Origin: RGIG9608 sp045612365
Lineage (GTDB): Bacteria; Bacteroidota; Bacteroidia; Bacteroidales; Paludibacteraceae
Length of the DNA: 64,000 nucleotides
NCBI GenBank assembly: GCA_045612365.1
Contig: JAZKYY010000016.1
Span: 124,001-188,000 of the forward strand
Direction: 5' to 3'
Made by a program: the position numbers and the translations under genes. Shown piece after piece: positions 8,875 to 17,878 of the stretch. Position 1 is the stretch's first letter. Each line of letters opens with the position of its first letter. The notes beneath the pieces are model-generated. The model saw only the letters and a list, made by a program, of their open reading frames with translations. It did not search any database and was not told the DNA's origin.

Positions 8875-9491
8875 AACGGAACGTAAACGGCTTTTTTTGT
8901 TTTGAAAAACTCTTCGGAGAAGAAGTCAGAAACATTATAAAGTGTAGCAATTTTTTTGAAAGGTAAAACTTCCTGCTCAAGTTCGCCTCCTTTTAGGCAG
9001 ATTAGACCATTGGGGAGTGCGTTGATTTGTTCTTTTTTTATGTTTTTTTTGCATAAGCGAACCAAATCAGAAAGTGGCATCACAGCACGACTTACCACAA
9101 AGTGAAAGGTTTCTTTTACCTCCTCAATTCGACTGTGAGAAAAAGTACAATTTTTTAGCCCAATGGCATTGGCTACCTCTGTTGCAACGCGTATTTTTTT
9201 TCCTATCGAATCAACCAAGTGGAATTTAACATTCGGGAACAGAATAGCTAAAGGAATAGCCGGAAATCCTCCTCCTGTTCCAACGTCAACAATAGACGTA
9301 TTATCGTTGAAATTTAGCACTTTAGCTATTGCAAGAGAGTGAAGAACATGATGTTCGTAAAGGTTTTCAATGTCTTTTCGAGAAATGACATTTATCTTTC
9401 CGTTCCAATCCAAATACAGATCATAAAGAGCCGAGAATTGTCTTATTTGTTCTTCGGAAATGTTAGGAAAATAACTTACTATTTCATCCAT
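8871..9491 (-). CDS. rsmG: 16S rRNA (guanine-527 N7)-methyltransferase
   Basis: Methylates G527 of 16S rRNA using S-adenosylmethionine; 206 residues from the start chosen here. The SAM-binding glycine motif VDVGTGGGFPAIPLAI and the conserved WNGKINVISRKDIENLYEHH segment identify it. I chose ATG at 9491 rather than TTG at 9518 because a perfect -7 promoter element covers 9516-9523 and because family members begin with the MDEIVSYFP-like sequence. It heads a three-gene minus-strand operon with the MBL hydrolase and patatin genes. Confidence 0.95.
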   Translation of the reverse strand: MDEIVSYFPNISEEQIRQFSALYDLYLDWNGKINVISRKDIENLYEHHVLHSLAIAKVLNFNDNTSIVDVGTGGGFPAIPLAILFPNVKFHLVDSIGKKIRVATEVANAIGLKNCTFSHSRIEEVKETFHFVVSRAVMPLSDLVRLCKKNIKKEQINALPNGLICLKGGELEQEVLPFKKIATLYNVSDFFSEEFFKTKKAVYVPL

Positions 9492-9515
9492 TTTTGCAAT
9501 GATTTTTTTGTGCGA

Positions 9516-9523
9516 CAAAGGTA
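9516..9523 (-). promoter_or_regulatory. -7 promoter element for the rsmG operon
   Basis: On the minus strand TACCTTTG, an exact TAnnTTTG match 24 bases upstream of the ATG at 9491. It overlaps the possible upstream TTG start and so helps rule that start out. Confidence 0.65.
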
Positions 9524-9622
9524 CAAAAAGAAATGTTGAAGACTCTATTTTTTTGAAATCATTATATTATTTAGTGATAATCTAAAATAAAGAGAAAAAG
9601 TTTTTCTAATAAGAGTTTTTTT

Positions 9623-9630
9623 TATCTTTG
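9623..9630 (+). promoter_or_regulatory. -7 promoter element for the PorP/SprF-like gene
   Basis: TATCTTTG, exact match to TAnnTTTG, 23 bases before the ATG at 9654. Confidence 0.7.
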
Positions 9631-9653
9631 TAAAAACATAGAGAAATACTAGG

Positions 9654-10637
9654 ATGCGACGAATTCTAAAATATGGTTTGATATGTCTGTTGTTTCTTTC
9701 ACTTGGAGGGAATGTTAAGGCGCAAGTTAATCCAGATTTTTCTGTTTTTTGGGAAGATTTGTATTATGTCAATCCGGCAAGTATAAATTTTAATTATGAC
9801 GCATATTTTTCTTTAGCAACTAAAGCGCAATGGGTTGATTTTCCCGGTTCTCCAGTTACTGCTGCTTTTACGGTAGAGGTACCAGTGGAAAAGTTGCGTT
9901 CTCGTTTTGCAGGGAAATTATTGGTGGATAGAATTGGTTTTACTAGTTTGGTAGATGTTTCCTTGTCGTATGCTTATTCGGTAAAGTTGAATAAAAAAAA
10001 TCTGTTTAATGCTGGTTTGTCAGCTTCATTACAAACAGCTGCATATGATGTTTCTAAAATTACGGCAGACGATGTGCTAGACCCAACCCTATATAGCGAA
10101 AAAATAAACGGAATATTAGAGGGAAATCTTAGTCTAGGATTAGAATATGTTTACAATAATCAGCTGTTTGTAGGACTTTCGAGTCAGAACTTTTTGTCCT
10201 ATATCCCTTCTTTGAGAAAAGAGCGTACAAGTCCGTTGCAAACACCAACAAATTACATTTACGCAAAGTATATTACCGATTATTTATCTCCAAATTTCTA
10301 TATGGATTGTGGACTTCGTTTTTGTCAGTACGACAGATTGGGAGTTAGTGATTTTATGACATCTTTCTATTACGATTTGAATGAGTCTTATACTTTGCAA
10401 TGTCAGCTTTATGGAAACTTTGCTTTAGGAAAGTATGATACGAATTTGAACGGAAAAATAGGTGTTACTGCTGGAGATGTGGGTTTTATGTTTGGAATTA
10501 ATTTGATAGAAGATTTGAAGTTGCTTTGCGGATATAATTACAACTATGCGGTAGTTGGTTATCAGTCGTATGGTACGTTTGAGATAATGTTGTCTTACGG
10601 AATAAAGCATTGTCCAAAGTGTATAAATAATTGGTAA
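9654..10637 (+). CDS. PorP/SprF family type IX secretion system outer-membrane protein
   Basis: Outer-membrane protein of 327 residues. A cleavable signal peptide ends at about residue 23 (NVKAQ), followed by the typical PorP/SprF opening (QVNPDFSVFWEDLYYVNPAS) and a beta-strand-rich remainder with many Tyr and Phe, ending in a short Cys pair near the terminus. PorP/SprF proteins are associated with type IX secretion, where several paralogues are often each tied to particular cargo. Here it is not in the usual porPKLMN cluster, so it is probably a paralogue. It begins a plus-strand run with a META lipoprotein and two sugar-nucleotide enzymes. Confidence 0.88.
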   Translation: MRRILKYGLICLLFLSLGGNVKAQVNPDFSVFWEDLYYVNPASINFNYDAYFSLATKAQWVDFPGSPVTAAFTVEVPVEKLRSRFAGKLLVDRIGFTSLVDVSLSYAYSVKLNKKNLFNAGLSASLQTAAYDVSKITADDVLDPTLYSEKINGILEGNLSLGLEYVYNNQLFVGLSSQNFLSYIPSLRKERTSPLQTPTNYIYAKYITDYLSPNFYMDCGLRFCQYDRLGVSDFMTSFYYDLNESYTLQCQLYGNFALGKYDTNLNGKIGVTAGDVGFMFGINLIEDLKLLCGYNYNYAVVGYQSYGTFEIMLSYGIKHCPKCINNW

Positions 10638-10649
10638 AAACTAAAAGAT

Positions 10650-11063
10650 ATGATTGTGAAAAAAATAATTGGATTGTTTATTGTCTTGATTTTAATGTCG
10701 TGTTCGGTAATGAAAAGTAACCAAGAGTTAAAAGAAACATCTTGGAAAATGACACAATTAGTGGTGAATGGACAAGCGAAAGAAATTACATCGGAGAAAC
10801 CTATTTTGTTGTTTTCGGAGGATAATGTTTTGAATGGAACAACAGGATGTAATTCGTTTTTTGGAAAATATGATATTTCTGAGAATAAAGTAACTTTCCA
10901 AATAGAGGGAATTACAAAAGCCTTTTGTTTTGATAGCCAAGAAGTTGAAGATGTTCTTTTGAATCAAGATATGATGAATGGAATGCAATTTTCTATTCAA
11001 AAAGATAAACTTGTTATTGAAAATGAGGTACAAAAACTTCGTATAGAATTCGCTCGTAAATAA
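10650..11063 (+). CDS. META-domain lipoprotein
   Basis: Lipoprotein of 137 residues with a lipobox ending at Cys18 (ILMSC) and one META (HslJ-like) domain filling the rest, recognised from ELKETSWKMTQL, the NGTTGCNSFFGKYDI core and the terminal DKLVIENE segment. META proteins are small stress- or envelope-associated proteins without an established enzymatic activity. It starts 12 bases after the PorP-like gene and ends 8 bases before the aminotransferase, so all are probably co-transcribed. Confidence 0.88.
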   Translation: MIVKKIIGLFIVLILMSCSVMKSNQELKETSWKMTQLVVNGQAKEITSEKPILLFSEDNVLNGTTGCNSFFGKYDISENKVTFQIEGITKAFCFDSQEVEDVLLNQDMMNGMQFSIQKDKLVIENEVQKLRIEFARK

Positions 11064-11071
11064 TTTTTACA

Positions 11072-12199
11072 ATGAAAAAAATTCAAATGGTGGATTTACA
11101 TTCTCAATACGAGAATGTTCGTGATGAAATCAACATGGAAATCCAAAAGGTTTTGGATTCTTGCGCTTTTATCAAAGGTGGAAAAGTAAATGAATTTCAG
11201 AAGAATTTAGAGCAATATTTGCGAGTGAAGCATGTTATTCCTGTTGGGAATGGAACTGATGCTTTGCAAATTGCGCTCATGGCATTAGGTCTGAAACCTG
11301 GCGATGAAGTAATAACTCCGACATTTACTTTCATTGCAACAGCAGAGGTGGTTGCTTTGCTTGGTCTTACTCCTGTTTTGGTTGATGTGGATTATGACAC
11401 TTTTAATATCAGTATTGATGCAATCGAAAGGGCAATAACTCCCAAAACAAAGGCTATAGTCCCAGTTCATTTATTTGGTCAGAATGCCGATATGGAAGCT
11501 ATTGTTCATATCGCAAAAAAACATAATTTGTACGTAATAGAGGATGCTTGCCAGAGTATAGGTTCTGAATATACGTTTTCTGATGGTAATTGTGTGAAAT
11601 CAGGTTGTATTGGTGATGTCGGATGTACTTCGTTTTTTCCTTCAAAAAATTTAGGATGTTATGGCGATGGAGGAGCGTTATTTACTAATGATGATGTTTT
11701 GGCCGAAAAGATTCGCATTATTGCTAATCATGGTATGAAAGTACGTTATCATCATGACTTAGTTGGGGTTAATTCTCGTCTTGATAGTATTCAGGCAGCA
11801 GTGTTGGACGTGAAACTAAAGTATTTGAATAATTATATTCAATCTCGTCAGCGAGCAGCATATTTTTATGACTTTGCTTTTGAAAAGAATCCTTATTTGG
11901 AAATTCCTAAAAGAGATTCAAAATCTACACATGTTTTTCATCAATATACCTTGAAGGTCAATGCTTTTGATCGAAATCTGTTGAAAACTCATCTTGAAAG
12001 TAATGGAATTCCGGCTATGGTTTATTATCCTATCCCTCTTCATCTACAAGAAGCGTATAAAAATAATCGATATAGAGAAGGTTATTTTCCTGTAGCAGAG
12101 GAACTTTGCAGAAAGGTTATTAGCCTTCCAATGCATACGGAATTAACTGAAGAACAACTTGATTTTATTACTGAAACTGTTAATATTTTTTTTGATTAA
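11072..12199 (+). CDS. DegT/DnrJ/EryC1 sugar aminotransferase, WbpE/PorR-like
   Basis: PLP-dependent aminotransferase of nucleotide sugars, 375 residues. It has the DegT opening (IQMVDLHSQYENVRDEI), NGTDALQIALMALGL, the PLP-stacking IEDACQSIGS, and the Schiff-base lysine in FFPSKNLGCYGDGGAL near residue 192. Resemblance is to WbpE/WlbC, which convert UDP-3-keto-GlcNAcA to the 3-amino sugar, and to PorR of Porphyromonas, needed for A-LPS. The stop overlaps the next ATG by one base (TAATG); the next gene is the N-acetyltransferase for the following pathway step. Exact substrate is inferred from this pairing. Confidence 0.9.
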   Translation: MKKIQMVDLHSQYENVRDEINMEIQKVLDSCAFIKGGKVNEFQKNLEQYLRVKHVIPVGNGTDALQIALMALGLKPGDEVITPTFTFIATAEVVALLGLTPVLVDVDYDTFNISIDAIERAITPKTKAIVPVHLFGQNADMEAIVHIAKKHNLYVIEDACQSIGSEYTFSDGNCVKSGCIGDVGCTSFFPSKNLGCYGDGGALFTNDDVLAEKIRIIANHGMKVRYHHDLVGVNSRLDSIQAAVLDVKLKYLNNYIQSRQRAAYFYDFAFEKNPYLEIPKRDSKSTHVFHQYTLKVNAFDRNLLKTHLESNGIPAMVYYPIPLHLQEAYKNNRYREGYFPVAEELCRKVISLPMHTELTEEQLDFITETVNIFFD

Positions 12200-12789
12200 T
12201 GAATAATTTCTTCAAACATGAATCTGCATATATTGATGAAAATTGCTCCATAGGAAATGGAACAAAAATATGGCATTTTTCACATATTATGACTGGTTGT
12301 AAAATTGGTGAGAACTGCAATATAGGGCAGAATGTTGTTATTTCACCGAATGTTGTTCTTGGTAACAATGTTAAGGTTCAAAACAATGTTTCTGTGTATA
12401 CAGGAGTAGAGTGCGAAGACGGTGTTTTTCTTGGTCCTAGCATGGTATTCACAAATGTGATAAATCCTCGTAGTTTTGTAGAACGTAAAACAGAGTTCAA
12501 AAGTACAGTGATTAGAAAAGGTGCTACAATAGGAGCTAATGCAACGATAGTTTGTGGAAATGAAATAGGACAGTACGCACTTGTAGGAGCAGGTAGTGTA
12601 GTTACCAAAAACGTAAAACCTTACGCATTGGTAGTGGGTAACCCTGCTGTTCAGAAAGGATGGGTTAGTGAGTGGGGGCTTCGCCTTGAGTTTGATAAAG
12701 ATGGTATTGCTTTTTGTCCAGAAACCAATCAAAAATATATGCTTAAGAATGGTGAAGTAGAAAAAGTTTTAGAGACTGAAATTATATAA
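12199..12789 (+). CDS. Left-handed beta-helix N-acetyltransferase, WbpD/WlbB-like
   Basis: Acetyl-CoA-dependent N-acetyltransferase of 196 residues with hexapeptide repeats forming a left-handed beta-helix (about 10-150: CSIGNGTKIWHFSHIMTGC, IGENCNIGQNVVI). FTNVINPRSFVERKTEF and the VVGNPAVQKGWVS terminus are typical of WbpD/WlbB, which acetylate the 3-amino group of UDP-GlcNAc(3NH2)A. One-base overlap with the aminotransferase gene supports consecutive steps. The dehydrogenase/oxidoreductase WbpA and WbpB for the pathway are not adjacent. Confidence 0.9.
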   Translation: MNNFFKHESAYIDENCSIGNGTKIWHFSHIMTGCKIGENCNIGQNVVISPNVVLGNNVKVQNNVSVYTGVECEDGVFLGPSMVFTNVINPRSFVERKTEFKSTVIRKGATIGANATIVCGNEIGQYALVGAGSVVTKNVKPYALVVGNPAVQKGWVSEWGLRLEFDKDGIAFCPETNQKYMLKNGEVEKVLETEII

Positions 12790-12830
12790 AATCATAGATT
12801 AATTTTATTGTTCCTTATTTGACATTTCAT

Positions 12831-12838
12831 TATTTTTG
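12831..12838 (+). promoter_or_regulatory. Promoter of the rel gene
   Basis: TATTTTTG at the -7 position with ATTG at 12807-12810, spaced 20 bases, giving a nearly complete Bacteroidetes promoter 18 bases before the ATG. Confidence 0.65.
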
Positions 12839-12855
12839 CTAGAAAATAAGTTCGT

Positions 12856-15081
12856 ATGTACCAACAGCAAACAACAGAAGAGGAAGAAAAATTTATTCAA
12901 CAACAGTTTGAAGAATTATTAGAAGATTATAAAAATTCTCCTCATCGGAAAAAGGTAGAAATTATTACAAAAGCGTTTAAGTTTGCACACAAAGCGCATA
13001 TGGGAACTCGTCGTCGTTCTGGCGAACCTTATATTTTGCATCCATTAGCTGTGGCTCGTATAGTCATAAAGGAGATGGGATTAGGTTCAACTTCTATTTG
13101 TTCTGCTTTGTTGCACGATGTTGTAGAAGATACGGATTATACTGTCGAAGATATTTCTAATCTTTTTGGGCCTAAAATTGCCTCTATTGTTGATGGATTG
13201 ACTAAAATATCAGGAGGTGTTTTCGGAGATAAAGCTTCTTTGCAAGCAGAGAATTTTAGAAAATTAATACTCACGATGTCGGAAGATATTCGTGTGATTT
13301 TGATAAAAATTGCCGACCGTTTGCATAATATGCGTACTTTAAGTTCGATGCCTCCTGCGAAACAACATAAGATTACAGGAGAAACGCAATATATATATGC
13401 ACCATTGGCGCAAAGATTGGGATTGTTTTCAATAAAAACAGAATTGGAGGATTTAAGCTTTAGGTATGAAAATCCTGTTGCTTATGCAGATATTGAAAGA
13501 CAAATAAAAGAAACAACTCCTTTGTTGCAAAAAACTTTTGATGAATTTTCAGCTCCAATTCATAGTGAACTTAAGAATATAGGATATGATTATACACTAT
13601 CAATGAGGTTAAAATCACCATATTCTATTTGGAAAAAAATGCAGAAAAAACACATTCCTTTCTCGGAAGTATACGATTTGCTTGCCGTAAGAATTGTTTT
13701 TACGCCCAAGCCAAATATGAGTGAGAAAGAGCAATGTTGGATTTTGTATTCTATTCTTACTAATCTTTATAAACCACATCCAGATCGTATTAGAGATTGG
13801 GTTAATACGCCTAAAGCCAATGGTTATGAAGCGTTGCATGTTACGGTAATGGGTAATGGAAATTGGATTGAGGTTCAAATTAGGACTGACAGAATGGATG
13901 ACATTGCCGAAAAAGGTTTAGCTTCCCATTGGAAATATAAAACAGGAGAGACAGAAGATTCTGAATTAGATAAGTGGCTAAAAACTATAAAAGAATTGCT
14001 TGAACATCCAGAACCCAATGCCATTGATTTTATGGATACGTTTAAGCTTAATCTTTTTGCTTCGGAAATATTTGTATTTACGCCTAAAGGAGATATAAAA
14101 ACTATTCCTCAAGGAGCAACTGCTCTTGATTTTGCTTTTTATTTGCATTCCGATATTGGGTTGAAGTGCATTGGCGCAAAGGTAAACCATAAATTAGTGC
14201 CTTTGAGTTATGTGTTACAAAGTGGCGATCAGGTTGAATTGTTGACCGCAAGAAGCCAACAACCACAAAGTGAATGGTTGAATATTGTAACAACAGCTAA
14301 AGCTAGAACAAGTCTGAAATCTATTTTTAAGAAGGAAATAAAGAGCATTACAAAGCAAGGAGAAACTGCTTTAGAAGAAGAATTGAAAAAGATAGATCTT
14401 TCCATTTCTTCTGCAACGATGCCCGAAATAATGAATCACTACAAATTTGCTCATAGTGAAGACCTTTTTTATGCCATAGGTCGAGGAACCATTGATTTGA
14501 AAGAGATTTCTACAATTTTATCGAAAAAAAGAAATGATAGTCGATGGATGAAAATTTGGAAATTGCAGTTTGGTTTGGGGCAGAAAAACGAGAAAGAAAC
14601 AACTTTACAAAAGGTTGATAAGAATAAAACTATACAACTTTCGGATAAGTCGAATGATTTATCGTATCGCATTTCCGATTGTTGCCAACCAATCCCTGGA
14701 GACGAAGTGATTGGTATTACAGAAGAAGACGAGTCGATTACCATTCACAAAAGTCAATGTGAAGTTGCCATGAAATTTAAGAGCAGTTTTGGTAATCGTG
14801 TGAGAGCAGTGGAATGGATTTCTCATAAGGTACTTTCTTTTGAAGCAATTATCGAAATAAAGGGAATTGATGAAGTTGGAGTGCTCAAAGAGATTGCAAA
14901 AATTATTTCCGAAGAATATTCTATCAATATTAGCAGAATAAATATCGAAACTAAAGATGGAATTTTCGAAGGACGTTTTCACGTATATGTATATAGTACA
15001 GAAGATCTCAATAATCTTTGTATGAATCTGCTTAAAATAAAATCCGTAAAGAGTGTTTCTCGTATTGATAGTAAGCAATGA
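12856..15081 (+). CDS. rel: Bifunctional (p)ppGpp synthetase/hydrolase, RelA/SpoT family
   Basis: Makes and degrades the stringent-response alarmone (p)ppGpp. At 741 residues it has the full long-RSH layout: HD hydrolase (about 50-200; YILHPLAVARIVI, ALLHDVVEDTD, KIADRLHNMRTL), synthetase (about 245-370; KSPYSIWKKM, YDLLAVRIVF, EVQIRTDRMDDIAEKGLASH), TGS domain (about 400-465; FVFTPKGDIKTIPQGATALD), a conserved Cys-containing region (SDCCQPIPGDEVIG) and a C-terminal ACT domain (about 665-735). The intact HD motif indicates hydrolase activity. It has its own promoter and lies downstream of the sugar genes. The symbol rel is given because a single bifunctional enzyme is expected in this phylum. 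Confidence 0.97.
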   Translation: MYQQQTTEEEEKFIQQQFEELLEDYKNSPHRKKVEIITKAFKFAHKAHMGTRRRSGEPYILHPLAVARIVIKEMGLGSTSICSALLHDVVEDTDYTVEDISNLFGPKIASIVDGLTKISGGVFGDKASLQAENFRKLILTMSEDIRVILIKIADRLHNMRTLSSMPPAKQHKITGETQYIYAPLAQRLGLFSIKTELEDLSFRYENPVAYADIERQIKETTPLLQKTFDEFSAPIHSELKNIGYDYTLSMRLKSPYSIWKKMQKKHIPFSEVYDLLAVRIVFTPKPNMSEKEQCWILYSILTNLYKPHPDRIRDWVNTPKANGYEALHVTVMGNGNWIEVQIRTDRMDDIAEKGLASHWKYKTGETEDSELDKWLKTIKELLEHPEPNAIDFMDTFKLNLFASEIFVFTPKGDIKTIPQGATALDFAFYLHSDIGLKCIGAKVNHKLVPLSYVLQSGDQVELLTARSQQPQSEWLNIVTTAKARTSLKSIFKKEIKSITKQGETALEEELKKIDLSISSATMPEIMNHYKFAHSEDLFYAIGRGTIDLKEISTILSKKRNDSRWMKIWKLQFGLGQKNEKETTLQKVDKNKTIQLSDKSNDLSYRISDCCQPIPGDEVIGITEEDESITIHKSQCEVAMKFKSSFGNRVRAVEWISHKVLSFEAIIEIKGIDEVGVLKEIAKIISEEYSINISRINIETKDGIFEGRFHVYVYSTEDLNNLCMNLLKIKSVKSVSRIDSKQ

Positions 15082-15147
15082 TTAATCTCCTTCCTTAAAC
15101 AATAATTTTAACATCTTTAAGTTTTATAACTTGGGTGAACTTTTTTT

Positions 15148-17832
15148 GTGTTGAGAAATAAAAAAACATACATAGTTTTTTTTGTGGTAATATTGATTTT
15201 TACCTCATGCGCTACTCGTAAAAATAATTGGTTTACGAGGCATTATCATGCAATGGTAACAAAGTATAATATATATTTCAACGGACACGAAAGTTACAAA
15301 GAAGGTATTCGTTCACTTTACGAAACCGACAAAGATGATTTTTCCAAAATAATTCCACTCTATCCTATCAGCATAAAGGACAATAGAGCCTCTGGGATGG
15401 AAACTACAATGGAAAAATGCAGAAAGGCCATAAAACTACATTCTATTCAGAAGAAACCAACTCCAAATCCAAAGAAGGCAAAAGATGAGAAATATCAGTT
15501 GTTTCTTCAAAAAGAGGAATATAACCCAATGTTAAAAGATGCATGGCTTTTGCTTGGAAAATCGGAGTTCTACAAAGGTGATTTTATGGGTGCCTTGGGT
15601 ACTTTTACTTACATAGCTAATCACTTTTCTACTGAAAAGGAAGTGAAACTTACTGCTCAAATTTGGATGGTGCGCAGTTATGCCGAAATGGGTTGGATTT
15701 ATGAGGCTGAAGAGTTAATGAGTAAAATCAGTTTGGCAGAAATTGATTACAAACTAGAGTCGCTCTATGCGGGTACAAATGCTGATTTATTGATGAAGAA
15801 AAAGCAATATAATGAAGCTATACCTTTTATAAAAACAGCCATATTGCGAGAAAAAGACAAACGTCAAAAGGTTCGCTATCACTATGTTTTAGCTCAGATT
15901 TATCAAAAAAATGGACAAAATACTGAAGCAATTGAAGAATATAAATCGGTACAAAAACTTAGTCCTCCACAGAAAATGAATTTTAATGCACAACTCAATA
16001 GTGCTCAACTTTTGGCAGGGACTAATTCAAAATCAGTGCTGAAATTGCTTGATAAAATGGCTAAAAGTTCAACAAATAAAGACTTTCTTGACCAAATTTA
16101 TTACACTATTGGGAATGTTTATTTGACTGAAGGAAATGAAGAAAAAGCCATTGAAAATTATGAGTTAGCTATTGAGAAAAGTACTCGTAATGGAATAGAG
16201 AAAGCAATTGTTCAGATTACTTTGGCTGATATGTATTATCATAAAAGACAATACATATTGTCGCAACCATATTATTCTGATGCTGCACAAATTTTGACAG
16301 TAGATAACGAAGATTATAAAAGAGTTTCTTCACGAGGAGAGATTCTAATGAATTTGGTTGCAAATAACAATACTGTCATAATGCAAGATAGTTTGCAGAT
16401 GATAGCTTCATTGCCAAAGGAAGAGCAGTTGAGTGTCATTCAAAAAGTAATCGAAGATTTGATTCAAGAAGAAGAACGTCAAAAACAACTTGCAGAAGAA
16501 GAAGCGTATAAAGCGCAGCGAGAAGCGCAATCAACATCGTCGTTGCCTGTTTTTGGAGGAGTGTCTTCGGATTGGTATTTTTACAATACAAACCTGATTT
16601 CTAAAGGGAAAGGCGAGTTCCAACGTCGTTGGGGAAATAGAACGCTCGAAGATGGTTGGCGTTTGAAAAATAAAATTGCCGTAACCGATATGCAAGAGGT
16701 TAATTATGACGATGATGTAGAATCGGATTCAGCCTCTTTACAACGTAGAAATGTGCTAGATAATAAATCTCCAGACTATTATTTCGCTCTTTTGCCCGAT
16801 TCTCCTGCTAAAATAGAGCAATCAAATAAACTTATCGAAGATGCATTGTTTGAGATGGCGAATATCTATTATTTGAAATTGGAGGATATGGATATGTCTA
16901 TTCAGACGTTTAATGAGTTTCAACGACGTTTTCCTAATTCAGACAAAAATGCAGAGGGTTATTATTATTGTTACAAGATAGCGCAAAAAAATCAGCAACA
17001 ACTTGAAGTGAATAAGTATAGGAACATTTTAACTGAAAACTATCCAGAAAGTAAGTTTGCTAAAATTCTTTCTTCTCCCAATTTTACAGAGAGCGAAAAT
17101 AAAATGTATGCACAGCAAGATTCTGTTTATGAAGTAACTTATTTGGCCTATTCGCAAAGTGATTTTGAACAAGTTTTTGCAAACTATGAATACGCAAAGA
17201 ATAATTTTCCAATGTCCAAATTGTTGCCAAAATTTGCTTTTCTAAATGCGTTAAGTATAGGTAAAACCAAAGATTCTGAACTTTTCAAAGAAACTCTTGC
17301 CCAGCTTGTAGAACAATATCCTCAAAGCGATGTAACGTCTATTTCTAAAGATATTTTGGCTCTAATGTCTCAGGGTAAAGAGGCGCAAAAAGGAACAACT
17401 CATGGTTCGCTACTGACTCGCAGAGAAGAACTTGTGCGCGAGGATATGGAAAAAGAAAAACAAGAAAAATCCTTTTCTCTAGAAACAAAAGTTCCGTATA
17501 TGCTAGTCTATAAATTACCTTTTGGAGAAACGGAAGCCAACGTGCTAGTTTACGATATAGCAGCTTTCAACTTTACAAAATTTATGATAAAGGATTATGA
17601 TTTGAAACTGCAAAAAGTATCCGATGATCAATACTTCTTGTTGGTTGCAAAATTTGAAAATCAAAAAGAAGCTATTTGGTACAATGACATTTTGCAGAAA
17701 GAATCATTTGTTGGTGGCAGATTGAACTTTTCGTCGGAAGGGTTTTATCTAATTTCTAAAGATAATTATAATCTAATAGGAAATCCTTTCAGTTGGGAGG
17801 ATTATGACCTGTTCATAAAAGAAAATCAGTAA
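15148..17832 (+). CDS. SprE/PorW-like TPR lipoprotein of the type IX secretion/gliding machinery
   Basis: Large outer-membrane-associated lipoprotein of 894 residues. The signal peptide ends at a lipobox Cys near residue 21 (IFTSC), followed by the hallmark SprE/PorW N-terminus (TRKNNWFTRHYHAMVTKYN, then YFNGHESYKEG). Tetratricopeptide repeats follow (for example DAWLLLGKSEFYKGDFMGAL and IYYTIGNVYLTEGNEEKAI), and the C-terminus (about 790-890) holds an SPOR-like segment. PorW/SprE links the outer-membrane translocon to the PorLM motor. The start is GTG at 15148 with TTG at 15151 equally possible; no ATG fits. Lies 66 bases after rel. Confidence 0.9.
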   Translation: MLRNKKTYIVFFVVILIFTSCATRKNNWFTRHYHAMVTKYNIYFNGHESYKEGIRSLYETDKDDFSKIIPLYPISIKDNRASGMETTMEKCRKAIKLHSIQKKPTPNPKKAKDEKYQLFLQKEEYNPMLKDAWLLLGKSEFYKGDFMGALGTFTYIANHFSTEKEVKLTAQIWMVRSYAEMGWIYEAEELMSKISLAEIDYKLESLYAGTNADLLMKKKQYNEAIPFIKTAILREKDKRQKVRYHYVLAQIYQKNGQNTEAIEEYKSVQKLSPPQKMNFNAQLNSAQLLAGTNSKSVLKLLDKMAKSSTNKDFLDQIYYTIGNVYLTEGNEEKAIENYELAIEKSTRNGIEKAIVQITLADMYYHKRQYILSQPYYSDAAQILTVDNEDYKRVSSRGEILMNLVANNNTVIMQDSLQMIASLPKEEQLSVIQKVIEDLIQEEERQKQLAEEEAYKAQREAQSTSSLPVFGGVSSDWYFYNTNLISKGKGEFQRRWGNRTLEDGWRLKNKIAVTDMQEVNYDDDVESDSASLQRRNVLDNKSPDYYFALLPDSPAKIEQSNKLIEDALFEMANIYYLKLEDMDMSIQTFNEFQRRFPNSDKNAEGYYYCYKIAQKNQQQLEVNKYRNILTENYPESKFAKILSSPNFTESENKMYAQQDSVYEVTYLAYSQSDFEQVFANYEYAKNNFPMSKLLPKFAFLNALSIGKTKDSELFKETLAQLVEQYPQSDVTSISKDILALMSQGKEAQKGTTHGSLLTRREELVREDMEKEKQEKSFSLETKVPYMLVYKLPFGETEANVLVYDIAAFNFTKFMIKDYDLKLQKVSDDQYFLLVAKFENQKEAIWYNDILQKESFVGGRLNFSSEGFYLISKDNYNLIGNPFSWEDYDLFIKENQ

Positions 17833-17860
17833 CATTTATTTGCCACTGATTCTCTCTTTT
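17824..17860 (+). terminator. Possible terminator between convergent sprE-like and argH genes
   Basis: Inverted repeat AATCAGT (17824-17830) and ACTGATT (17845-17851), with a 14-base loop, followed by a pyrimidine-rich CTCTCTTTT stretch. The stem is short and the loop long, so this is tentative. Confidence 0.35.
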
Positions 17861-17878
17861 CTCTATTGAAATATCTTT

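Noticed and set aside
12343..12732. 129-codon frame opposite the N-acetyltransferase gene
   Set aside because: Antisense to a hexapeptide-repeat gene; composition follows the complementary codons and no domain is recognisable.
14659..15078. 139-codon frame opposite the 3' end of rel
   Set aside because: Antisense to the conserved ACT domain, no start signals or family features.
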